From: Lachnospiraceae bacterium
Lineage (GTDB): Bacteria; Bacillota_A; Clostridia; Lachnospirales; Lachnospiraceae
Direction of reading: 5' to 3'
Assembly (NCBI GenBank): GCA_017634255.1
Contig: JAGBNT010000045.1
Span: 1-8,930 of the forward strand
Length of the DNA: 8,930 bases
The position numbers and the translations under genes are program-made. Below, one piece after another: positions 1 to 6,169 of the stretch. The stretch's first letter is position 1. Each line of letters starts with the position of its first letter. A model generated the notes under the pieces. It saw only the letters and a list, made by a program, of their open reading frames with translations, had not been told where the DNA came from and did no database searches.

Positions 1-85
1 ATTCACACATTTACTTTACAGTACATTGCAATAATTACGGTTCGTTGGTAAATTCGATATCGCCTTCGGATCGCCCACACGCCCG
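1..85. other. Non-coding AT-rich head of the window
   Basis: I see no gene here. Frame 3 is open from the left edge to a TGA at 87-89 but gives only 28 codons with no recognisable content, so at most it is the tail of an upstream gene. No terminator-like hairpin with a T-run is visible. Confidence 0.4.
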
Positions 86-114
86 TTGACAAAATTCAGG
101 GCGAAACGTAGAAT
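86..114 (+). promoter_or_regulatory. Sigma-A/sigma-70 type promoter upstream of valS
   Basis: A perfect -35 hexamer TTGACA lies at 86-91 and a -10 hexamer TAGAAT (one mismatch to TATAAT) at 109-114, separated by exactly 17 bases. Transcription would start near 120-122, leaving a leader of about 100 bases before the valS ATG at 223. This is the only convincing promoter I find in the window, so it may drive the whole co-directional gene set. The hexamers and spacing are seen directly; activity is inferred. Confidence 0.8.
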
Positions 115-124
115 AGACTAGATA

Positions 125-199
125 CATAGTGCGTAACTATGCTTAATGAAAGACATACCAATTCAGTCTTTCATTAAATATCAATAGTTAGCGGCTATT
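125..199 (+). promoter_or_regulatory. Structured 5' leader of valS with three consecutive hairpins
   Basis: Three inverted repeats follow the predicted transcription start. CATAGT (125-130) pairs with ACTATG (136-141) around a 5-base loop. TTAATGAAAGAC (143-154) pairs perfectly over 12 bp with GTCTTTCATTAA (166-177) around an 11-base loop. AATAG (183-187) pairs with CTATT (195-199), ending just before the ribosome-binding site. The long stem is not followed by a T-run, so it does not look like an intrinsic terminator. The T-box signature expected ahead of many Firmicute aminoacyl-tRNA synthetase genes is absent. The stem could stabilise the mRNA, form an RNA regulatory element, or act as a DNA operator palindrome; the sequence does not decide between these. 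Confidence 0.55.
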
Positions 200-222
200 T
201 ACGGAAGGGAATTTGAGTAAAA

Positions 223-2889
223 ATGGGAAAAGAACTTGCCAAGACCTACGATCCCAAGGGGATGGAGGACAGGCTTTACAATAAATGGATCGGGAAAAAA
301 TATTTTCATGCGGTGGTGGACAGGAGCAAAAAGCCCTTTACCATAGTCATTCCACCGCCGAATATAACCGGAAAGCTCCATATGGGCCACGCCCTGGACG
401 AGACGATGCAGGATATCCTTATCCGTTTCAAGAGGATGCAGGGCTACAATGCGCTTTGGCAGCCGGGCACTGACCACGCCTCGATCGCTACGGAGGTGCG
501 TATCACCAACGAGCTTAAAAAAGAGGGCATAGACAAGCTGGAGCTCGGAAGAGAGAAATTCCTCGAGCGCGCCTGGGAGTGGAAAAAGGAATACGGCGGA
601 ACCATAGTAGAGCAGCTTAAAAAGCTCGGAAGCTCCTGCGACTGGGACAGGGAGCGCTTTACCATGGACGAGGGCTGCAACAGGGCAGTCAACGAGGTAT
701 TCTGCAGGCTATATAAGAAGGGCTGGATCTATAAGGGAGCCAGGATAGTAAACTGGTGCCCGGTATGCAAGACCACCATCTCCGATGCGGAGGTGGAGTA
801 TGAGGAGCAGGCCTCTCATTTATGGCATATAAAATATCCGGTCATCGGCACAGACAGATTTATTGAATTTGCCACCACAAGACCCGAGACCATGCTGGGT
901 GATACTGCAGTGGCGGTGAATCCAAATGACGACAGGTATAAGGATCTGGTCGGAAAGAAGGTAATGCTTCCTATAATGAACAGGGAGCTGCCGGTGGTCG
1001 CCGACGAATACGTGGATATGGAGTTTGGAACCGGAGTGGTAAAGATAACTCCCGCCCACGACCCCAACGATTTCTATGTAGGCCAGAGGCACAACCTCGA
1101 GCTTATAAACATCATGAACGATGACGCCACGATAAACGAGAATGGTGGAAAATATAAGGGTATGGACAGGATGGAGGCCAGGGCCGCCATCGTCAAGGAG
1201 CTGGATGAGATGGGTCTTCTGGTAAAGATAGAGGACTATACTCACGATGTAGGTACCCATGACAGGTGCCACACCACCATCGAGCCCCTGGTAAAGGATC
1301 AGTGGTTTGTCAGGATGGACGAGATGATAAAGCCCGCTGTGAAAGCGGTCAAGGACGGCACGATACGCCTTATCCCGAAGAGGATGGAGAATACGTATTT
1401 CAACTGGACGGACAATATCAAGGACTGGTGCATATCCAGACAGCTCTGGTGGGGACACAGGATACCCGCCTATTACTGCGACAGCTGCGGCGAGCTGGTA
1501 GTGGATAAAGAACAGCCCCATGAATGCCCCAAATGTAAGGGAACCTCCTTCACGCAGGACCCGGATACCCTGGACACCTGGTTTTCCTCGGCCCTGTGGC
1601 CCTTCTCGACCCTGGGCTGGCCTGAAAAGACCGAGGAGCTCGACTATTTCTATCCGACTGATGTGCTGGTTACCGGCTACGATATTATATTTTTCTGGGT
1701 AATAAGGATGATCTTCTCCGGCTTTGAGCAGACGGGGAAGGAGCCCTTCCATACAGTGCTTTTCCATGGCCTTGTCCGCGACGAGCTGGGAAGAAAGATG
1801 AGTAAGTCTCTGGGGAACGGTATCGACCCCCTGGAGATCATAGATAAATACGGGGCTGACGCACTGAGGTTTACCCTGATTACAGGAAATGCCCCCGGAA
1901 ACGATCTGAGATTCTCTGAAAAGAGGATCGAGGCTTCGAGAAATTTCGCCAATAAGATATGGAATGCCTCCAGATTTATCATGATGAACCTGGAGGGCAA
2001 GAAGATAACGGAGCCCAAGCCCGGTGAGCTGGAGGACGTGGACAAGTGGATACTTAGCCGGCTCAACAATACCGTCAGGGAAGTCACCGACAACATGGAG
2101 CGCTTCGAGCTGGGCATAGCCGCGGGCAAGATAAACGACTTTATCTGGGAGACACTATGCGACTGGTATATCGAAATGGTGAAGCCCAGGCTCTACAACA
2201 GCGACGATCAGGTCTCCCAGAATGCCGCGCTTCATACCTTGAAGAAGGTGCTTATAGACAGCCTTAAGCTCCTGCACCCCTTCATGCCCTTCATAACGGA
2301 GGAGATATACTGTACCCTAATGGAGGAGACAGGGGACGAGGGAGCCGAGTCGATAATGATAGCTCCGTGGTGCGAGTATATAAGCGACCTGGGGTATGAG
2401 ACCGAGGAGAAGGAGATAGAAATCCTCAAGGAGGCCATAAGGGGAGTGAGAAATATCCGTTCGCAGATGAACGTGGCCCCTTCCAAGCCGGTGGAGGTAA
2501 CCGTAGTCTCCGGAGATGAAGAGGTGAGAAGGACCTTCGAAAAGGGTTCGCTTTTCTTCGGGAAGCTTATAAATTCCGCTAAGACGGAGATATGTGCAGA
2601 AGCGGCCGCGGATACGAAGGATGCCGTTTCGGTGGTCACTGAGCATGTGACCATATATATTCCGCTGAAAGAGCTGGTGGATGTCGAAGAGGAGATCGCC
2701 AGGCTCGAAAAGGAGAGTAAGCGACTGGAAGGAGAGCTTAAGCGGTCCAACGCAATGCTTTCCAACGAGAAGTTTCTTTCCAAGGCTCCTGCCGGCAAGG
2801 TTCAGGAGGAGAAGGATAAGCTGGCAGGTTATGAAAAGATGATGCAGGAAGTTAAGTCAAGAATAGAATCTCTGAAGGGGTTAAGGTAA
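223..2889 (+). CDS. valS: Valyl-tRNA synthetase
   Basis: Cytoplasmic class I aminoacyl-tRNA synthetase that charges tRNA-Val with valine and hydrolyses mischarged threonine. At 888 residues it has the usual ValS length. The catalytic signature PPPNITGKLHMGHA places the HIGH-type motif HMGH at residues 53-56, and KMSKS is at 525-529. The CP1 editing domain (about 195-345) carries TTRPET (218-223) and KITPAHDPND (274-283), the conserved editing-pocket stretch. CxxC pairs at 179/182 and at 419/422 with 435/438 suggest zinc-binding insertions. The anticodon-binding domain starts near residue 606 and includes WETLCDWYIEMVKPR. The last 70 or so residues form the ValS-specific C-terminal coiled coil, with FLSKAP. 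The ATG at 223 is preceded by GGAAGGG (203-209), a rather long 13 bases away; the N-terminus fits the family. The gene after it is a DUF342 protein, not folC, which often follows valS in Firmicutes. Confidence 0.98.
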   Translation: MGKELAKTYDPKGMEDRLYNKWIGKKYFHAVVDRSKKPFTIVIPPPNITGKLHMGHALDETMQDILIRFKRMQGYNALWQPGTDHASIATEVRITNELKKEGIDKLELGREKFLERAWEWKKEYGGTIVEQLKKLGSSCDWDRERFTMDEGCNRAVNEVFCRLYKKGWIYKGARIVNWCPVCKTTISDAEVEYEEQASHLWHIKYPVIGTDRFIEFATTRPETMLGDTAVAVNPNDDRYKDLVGKKVMLPIMNRELPVVADEYVDMEFGTGVVKITPAHDPNDFYVGQRHNLELINIMNDDATINENGGKYKGMDRMEARAAIVKELDEMGLLVKIEDYTHDVGTHDRCHTTIEPLVKDQWFVRMDEMIKPAVKAVKDGTIRLIPKRMENTYFNWTDNIKDWCISRQLWWGHRIPAYYCDSCGELVVDKEQPHECPKCKGTSFTQDPDTLDTWFSSALWPFSTLGWPEKTEELDYFYPTDVLVTGYDIIFFWVIRMIFSGFEQTGKEPFHTVLFHGLVRDELGRKMSKSLGNGIDPLEIIDKYGADALRFTLITGNAPGNDLRFSEKRIEASRNFANKIWNASRFIMMNLEGKKITEPKPGELEDVDKWILSRLNNTVREVTDNMERFELGIAAGKINDFIWETLCDWYIEMVKPRLYNSDDQVSQNAALHTLKKVLIDSLKLLHPFMPFITEEIYCTLMEETGDEGAESIMIAPWCEYISDLGYETEEKEIEILKEAIRGVRNIRSQMNVAPSKPVEVTVVSGDEEVRRTFEKGSLFFGKLINSAKTEICAEAAADTKDAVSVVTEHVTIYIPLKELVDVEEEIARLEKESKRLEGELKRSNAMLSNEKFLSKAPAGKVQEEKDKLAGYEKMMQEVKSRIESLKGLR

Positions 2890-2891
2890 GT

Positions 2892-4295
2892 ATGGAGATT
2901 AAGACTGATGATGGCAAGCGCTGCAGCGTAATATACAAAAACGGGGACATGGAGGCCTATATTAAGCTGGAAAAGCCTCCCAAGGGTCTGGACTATACCC
3001 GCGAGGATATCGAAGAATATCTCAGGGCGAACAACGTCAAGGTCGGAATCAAGGAATCCCGCATTGCCGCCATAGTGAAGAAAAGGATATACGGAAGAGA
3101 GGTCATTATTGCAGAGGGCACTCCGGCCAAGGACGGACAGGACGGCTACTTTGAGTATAAATTTGATGCCGTGCCGAAGAGCAACAAGCCCGAAATACGT
3201 CCTGACGGTACCGTGGACTATACGAGTATGAACGTCATAAAGTGCGTAAAGGAGGGGGACATACTCGCGATATATCATCCGGCAGTCAAGGGAGAGCCCG
3301 GCATGACGATAAAGGGCGTGGTGGTAAAGCCCAGGCCTGCCAGAGATCTGCCGCCGTATGCCCTGAAGGGCTGTTCCTATAATGAATCCACCCTCACCTA
3401 CGTAGCCGAAATATCCGGTCGTATCGAGCTTACCAAAAATAAGATGTCTATCCTTGAGGTTCAGGAATATGCCCAGGATATAGACGCGGTCTACGGCAAT
3501 ATAGATTTCATGGGAGACGTTATAATTCACGGCAACGTCAAGCCCGGCATCACTATAAGGGCTTTAAAGAGCATAACGATAGACGGAGTGCTGGAGGGAG
3601 CAAATCTCATAGCCGGAGAGGACATAGTAGTCAAGGGGGGCATACTGGGAGGCGGTAATTCCAAGATATCCTGCGGCGGCGATATGCTGGCCGATTTTGT
3701 GGAATATACCACCATCAACGTCAAGGGAAGCATTTCGGCCAATTCCCTGCTGGACTGCAACGTGGTCGCCATCGGCACCATAAATGCTACGGGAAAGATG
3801 GGTGCCATCGTAGGAGGGAATTCCTACGGAATGAGCGGAGTTGAATGCTCCTTTGCAGGAAACGACGCGAATATCAAGACAATTATCTCCGCCGGAGTCA
3901 GCAGCAACCTTCAGAAGGAAAAGACTCTGAGCGAAAGAAAGATAAAGGTTACCATAGAGAAGATAGAGGATCTCAAGAATCAGGATTATGAACTGGAGCG
4001 CCTTGCAAGGCTCGGCTCTGTCACTGAGGTCATGCTCAGACAGAGGAAGGCCCTCGAGGACGAGATCGCCCAAAAGGAGAAGGAGCTGCAGACCACCAGA
4101 GACAGGCTGGAGGAGCTCATTTTGAACATGGAAGGGAAAGAGGATGCGCATATAGTCATTCACGACACCGTATATGCGGGCTGTCTTATACAGCTCGGCT
4201 CCCAGCAGCTTATGATAACGGACGATAAGAGGAAGGTGGAATTCATGTTTGACAGAAATAACCAGCTCGTGGGACGGCCGGTGATCGATTTTTAG
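2892..4295 (+). CDS. DUF342 / FapA-like polymerising beta-helix protein
   Basis: 467 residues matching the architecture of the DUF342 family, named after Flagellar Assembly Protein A. The N-terminal domain (about 1-175) contains the characteristic stretch AEGTPAKDGQDGYFEYKF (74-91). Residues about 196-310 form a right-handed beta-helix-like repeat of short hydrophobic strands separated by glycines (GNIDFMGDVIIHGNV, then repeated I/V-x-G units). Residues about 340-415 are a charged coiled coil, followed by a short C-terminal beta segment with IHDTVYAGCLIQLG. There is no signal peptide or membrane span, so it is probably cytoplasmic. The biochemical role of the family is poorly defined, with links to flagella, cell surface and polar assembly. 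It begins 2 bases after valS, with GAAGGGG (2874-2880) and AAGG (2883-2886) available as ribosome-binding sites inside the valS end, implying co-transcription. No flagellar gene is visible here, so I avoid the fapA symbol. Confidence 0.88.
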   Translation: MEIKTDDGKRCSVIYKNGDMEAYIKLEKPPKGLDYTREDIEEYLRANNVKVGIKESRIAAIVKKRIYGREVIIAEGTPAKDGQDGYFEYKFDAVPKSNKPEIRPDGTVDYTSMNVIKCVKEGDILAIYHPAVKGEPGMTIKGVVVKPRPARDLPPYALKGCSYNESTLTYVAEISGRIELTKNKMSILEVQEYAQDIDAVYGNIDFMGDVIIHGNVKPGITIRALKSITIDGVLEGANLIAGEDIVVKGGILGGGNSKISCGGDMLADFVEYTTINVKGSISANSLLDCNVVAIGTINATGKMGAIVGGNSYGMSGVECSFAGNDANIKTIISAGVSSNLQKEKTLSERKIKVTIEKIEDLKNQDYELERLARLGSVTEVMLRQRKALEDEIAQKEKELQTTRDRLEELILNMEGKEDAHIVIHDTVYAGCLIQLGSQQLMITDDKRKVEFMFDRNNQLVGRPVIDF

Positions 4296-4317
4296 ACCGG
4301 ACGACGACTGGGTTTAC

Positions 4318-4321
4318 AGGG
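4318..4321 (+). promoter_or_regulatory. Ribosome-binding site of the 45-aa ORF
   Basis: AGGG lies 8 bases ahead of the ATG at 4330. It is short but well spaced, and it supports translation of the small ORF in an otherwise unexplained gap. Confidence 0.5.
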
Positions 4322-4329
4322 TATTTATC

Positions 4330-4467
4330 ATGATAGATTTTGAAGAAGAGTTGAAAAAATTTCATCCCCTGCCGGAGGTAGACGAGGTAGAGGACTCCAT
4401 AAGGAACCACGACGTATCAGATATGATGGATGTGCTTATGGCGTTAATGGAGGGAAGAGGCGAGTGA
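4330..4467 (+). CDS. Small acidic hypothetical protein (45 aa)
   Basis: I do not recognise a named family. The ORF begins MIDFEEELKKFHPLPEVDE and ends in DMMDVLMALMEGRGE, encoding 45 residues. It has an acidic, amphipathic N-terminal helix, a central segment rich in Asp, Glu and Val, and a methionine-rich C-terminal helix with hydrophobic residues spaced as in a helix. It has no cysteines, signal peptide or membrane span. It is probably a small cytoplasmic protein or a partner of a neighbouring product. Support for it being real: a well-spaced AGGG ribosome-binding site, same strand and close spacing (34 bases after the DUF342 gene), codon choice like the neighbours, and no better explanation for this gap. 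Its stop overlaps a possible GTG start at 4464. Conservation in relatives would settle it. Confidence 0.65.
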   Translation: MIDFEEELKKFHPLPEVDEVEDSIRNHDVSDMMDVLMALMEGRGE

Positions 4468-4544
4468 TCGTCTGCGAGTTAAGGACTGGGGTAGCTCCTG
4501 AAGGCTTTAGAACAGACATTGCCGGGGAAGGACCCTTTAAATAG
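4464..4544 (+). CDS. Possible 26-codon leader peptide or micro-ORF (weak)
   Basis: A GTG codon at 4464 overlaps the TGA stop of the preceding 45-aa ORF (GTGA at 4464-4467) and opens 26 codons ending in TAG at 4542-4544. GGAGGG (4449-4454) and AGAGG (4456-4460) lie upstream, so translational coupling is mechanically possible. The peptide starts VIVCELRTGVAPEG and matches nothing I know. Its stop falls directly at the ribosome-binding site of the zinc-ribbon/TPR gene, so translation here could influence that gene. Such a short ORF could easily be chance. Confidence 0.2.
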   Translation: MIVCELRTGVAPEGFRTDIAGEGPFK

Positions 4545-4549
4545 AGGAG
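4545..4549 (+). promoter_or_regulatory. Strong ribosome-binding site of the zinc-ribbon/TPR gene
   Basis: AGGAG lies 8 bases before the ATG at 4558, inside a purine-rich run (AGAGGAGAG). This near-perfect Shine-Dalgarno match fixes the start and keeps the N-terminal CxxC pair in the protein. Confidence 0.8.
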
Positions 4550-4557
4550 AGTAGGCC

Positions 4558-6168
4558 ATGCGGTGTTACAGATGCGGCGCTACTTTGTCCAATGATGATT
4601 TCTGCACTGCCTGCGGTGCAGATGTGAAATTATATAAAAGAATAGTCAAGCTGTCGAATTCATTTTACAATGAGGCACTGAGAAAGGCGAAGGTAAGGGA
4701 TCTTTCTGGTGCCGTGGAATCTTTAAAGCAGTCGTTGAAGTGCAACAAGAACAATGTTGAAGCGAGAAATCTTCTCGGACTTGTTTATTTTGAAATGGGA
4801 GAGACGGTTCAGGCTCTTTCGGAATGGATAATTTCAAAAAACATCAGGCCAAAGAAAAACATTGCGGATGATTTTATGGCCGAGCTTCAGGACAATACGG
4901 GGAAGCTTTCGACCATAGACCAGACAATAAAGAAATATAATCAGGCGTTAAGCTATGCAAATCAGGATTCCATCGATCTTGCAATCATTCAGCTAAAGAA
5001 AATAGTAAGCATGAACCCCAAACTTCTGGCAGCCTACCAGCTGCTTGCTTTGTGTTACATAAAAACAGAGCAGTGGGACAGGGCCAGGAGGATAATTCTT
5101 CGTGCAGAGAAGCTGGACACCAACAATACCAATTTAAAATATTACCTGCGTGAGGTGGAGCGCGCCATGTCCGAAAGGGCAGACGGAGGAGGCGACACGA
5201 GGAATTTTCACCACGAGGATGCCTTTACCTACCAGAGCGGGAACGAGACCATTATCCAGCCTATAAACGAAAGGGAGAGGGGCAGCACTGTCACTGTTTT
5301 GAACATCATCATCGGTCTGGTGGTGGGTGCGGCGATAATGTGGTTTCTCGTGCTGCCGGCCAGGATACAGTCGGCCAGGACCGATACGCAGAACCAGCTT
5401 CAGCAGACCTCGGATGAGCTGGCCTCGAGGAACGCCGATATAGGCGAGCTGGAAAAGAGGGTCGAGGCGCTGCAGGAGGACAACGACAAGCTGAAGGAAC
5501 AGCTTTCGGGCTTTACCTCCGATTCGGGGCTCATGAATAATTATAATTACCTGATGCAGGCCGCGCAGAGATTCATGGAGCATCCGGAGGACGCCAAGGA
5601 CGCGGCTGAGAGCCTCTCACACATAGACCCCAGCTCAGTCAGCGCGGATGCCATAGGGGTGAGCAAGGAATTTGCCGACCTGTATCAATATATGTCAGGC
5701 ATTGTTTCAGATCAGGCGGCCAGAAGCCTGCTGGATGACGGAGAGAAAAAGTACAATGAAGGAAATTATTCGGCGGCAATAGAGCTGCTCGAGGATGCGG
5801 TACTCTTTGCTCCGGCCTCAGATGAGGCACTGTACTATCTGGCACAGAGCTATATTCATGACGACAATGAGTCCCAGGGAAGGATGCTTTTAAACCAGCT
5901 TATAACCAAATTCCCGGATTCCAGATATGCCCAGCGGGCCAGCGAATATTTAAGCTCAGGAGAGGTGGACAATTCCGCCGCCGCGCCAGCTGGCAACACC
6001 GGAACGAATCGGAACGGGGAGGCTGCGGAGTCTGCGGATACTGCGGAGAGCACCGGGACGACCGGGAACGAGGAGGCCGCGGATACTTCGGAGAGCGCCG
6101 GAGCTGAGGGCAACGGAGGAGCTGAAGACACTGGCACAGCCGGAGCGGGTGCGGGAGCCTTGAACTGA
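4558..6168 (+). CDS. Zinc-ribbon, TPR-repeat, single-pass membrane protein
   Basis: 536 residues with a clear multidomain build, but no named family that I recognise. Residues 3-19 form a zinc ribbon (C3-x2-C6 and C16-x2-C19). Residues about 34-100 and 123-189 look like two pairs of TPR helices with typical A/L/Y spacing. A linker (about 202-244) leads to one membrane span at 245-266 (VTVLNIIIGLVVGAAIMWFLV). A coiled coil follows (about 270-317), then a second TPR-like region (about 388-465, with YNEGNYSAAIELLEDAV) and a lysine-free tail rich in Ala, Gly, Glu, Thr and Ser (472-536). A cytoplasmic zinc-ribbon/TPR half and an outside coiled-coil/TPR half is the likely topology. TPR domains bind proteins, so a scaffold role is plausible; the partner is unknown. 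The next gene, a glycosyltransferase-like membrane protein, starts 1 base after the stop, suggesting coupling and perhaps shared envelope work. Base composition changes sharply near codon 202. Confidence 0.85.
   Translation: MRCYRCGATLSNDDFCTACGADVKLYKRIVKLSNSFYNEALRKAKVRDLSGAVESLKQSLKCNKNNVEARNLLGLVYFEMGETVQALSEWIISKNIRPKKNIADDFMAELQDNTGKLSTIDQTIKKYNQALSYANQDSIDLAIIQLKKIVSMNPKLLAAYQLLALCYIKTEQWDRARRIILRAEKLDTNNTNLKYYLREVERAMSERADGGGDTRNFHHEDAFTYQSGNETIIQPINERERGSTVTVLNIIIGLVVGAAIMWFLVLPARIQSARTDTQNQLQQTSDELASRNADIGELEKRVEALQEDNDKLKEQLSGFTSDSGLMNNYNYLMQAAQRFMEHPEDAKDAAESLSHIDPSSVSADAIGVSKEFADLYQYMSGIVSDQAARSLLDDGEKKYNEGNYSAAIELLEDAVLFAPASDEALYYLAQSYIHDDNESQGRMLLNQLITKFPDSRYAQRASEYLSSGEVDNSAAAPAGNTGTNRNGEAAESADTAESTGTTGNEEAADTSESAGAEGNGGAEDTGTAGAGAGALN
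6010..6102 (+). repeat. Imperfect in-frame tandem repeat in the low-complexity tail
   Basis: Two related units start at 6010 and 6064, 54 bases apart and in the same reading frame. They encode RNGEAAESADTAESTG and GNEEAADTSESAG. They align at nucleotide level if three codons are missing from the second copy. This looks like an old duplication within an Ala/Glu/Thr/Ser/Gly-rich tail that probably varies in length among relatives. Confidence 0.55.
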
Positions 6169-6169
6169 T

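Noticed and set aside
59..76. Short direct repeat ATCGCC...ATCGCC near the left end
   Set aside because: Six-base repeat with no further extension; expected by chance.
143..177. Intrinsic terminator at the perfect 12-bp inverted repeat
   Set aside because: The stem is AT-rich and is followed by AATATCAATAG and not a T-run, and it lies downstream of a good promoter and upstream of valS.
1..222. T-box riboswitch ahead of valS
   Set aside because: The leader after the promoter is only about 100 bases, no T-box signature is seen, and no terminator with T-run is present.
820..1767. Long open frame (315 codons) on the minus strand inside valS
   Set aside because: It is fully antisense to a certain valS and its translation has no recognisable domain; codon bias of valS explains the lack of stops.
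2829..3530. Minus-strand open frame of 233 codons
   Set aside because: It is antisense to the end of valS and to the DUF342 gene, and shows no family motif.
5134..5583. Minus-strand open frame of 149 codons under the TPR gene
   Set aside because: It is the shadow of the plus-strand gene, whose domains are clear; there is no plausible ribosome-binding site or motif.
6010..6102. CRISPR-like or mobile repeat
   Set aside because: The units are in-frame, imperfect and inside a low-complexity protein tail, with no spacer structure.
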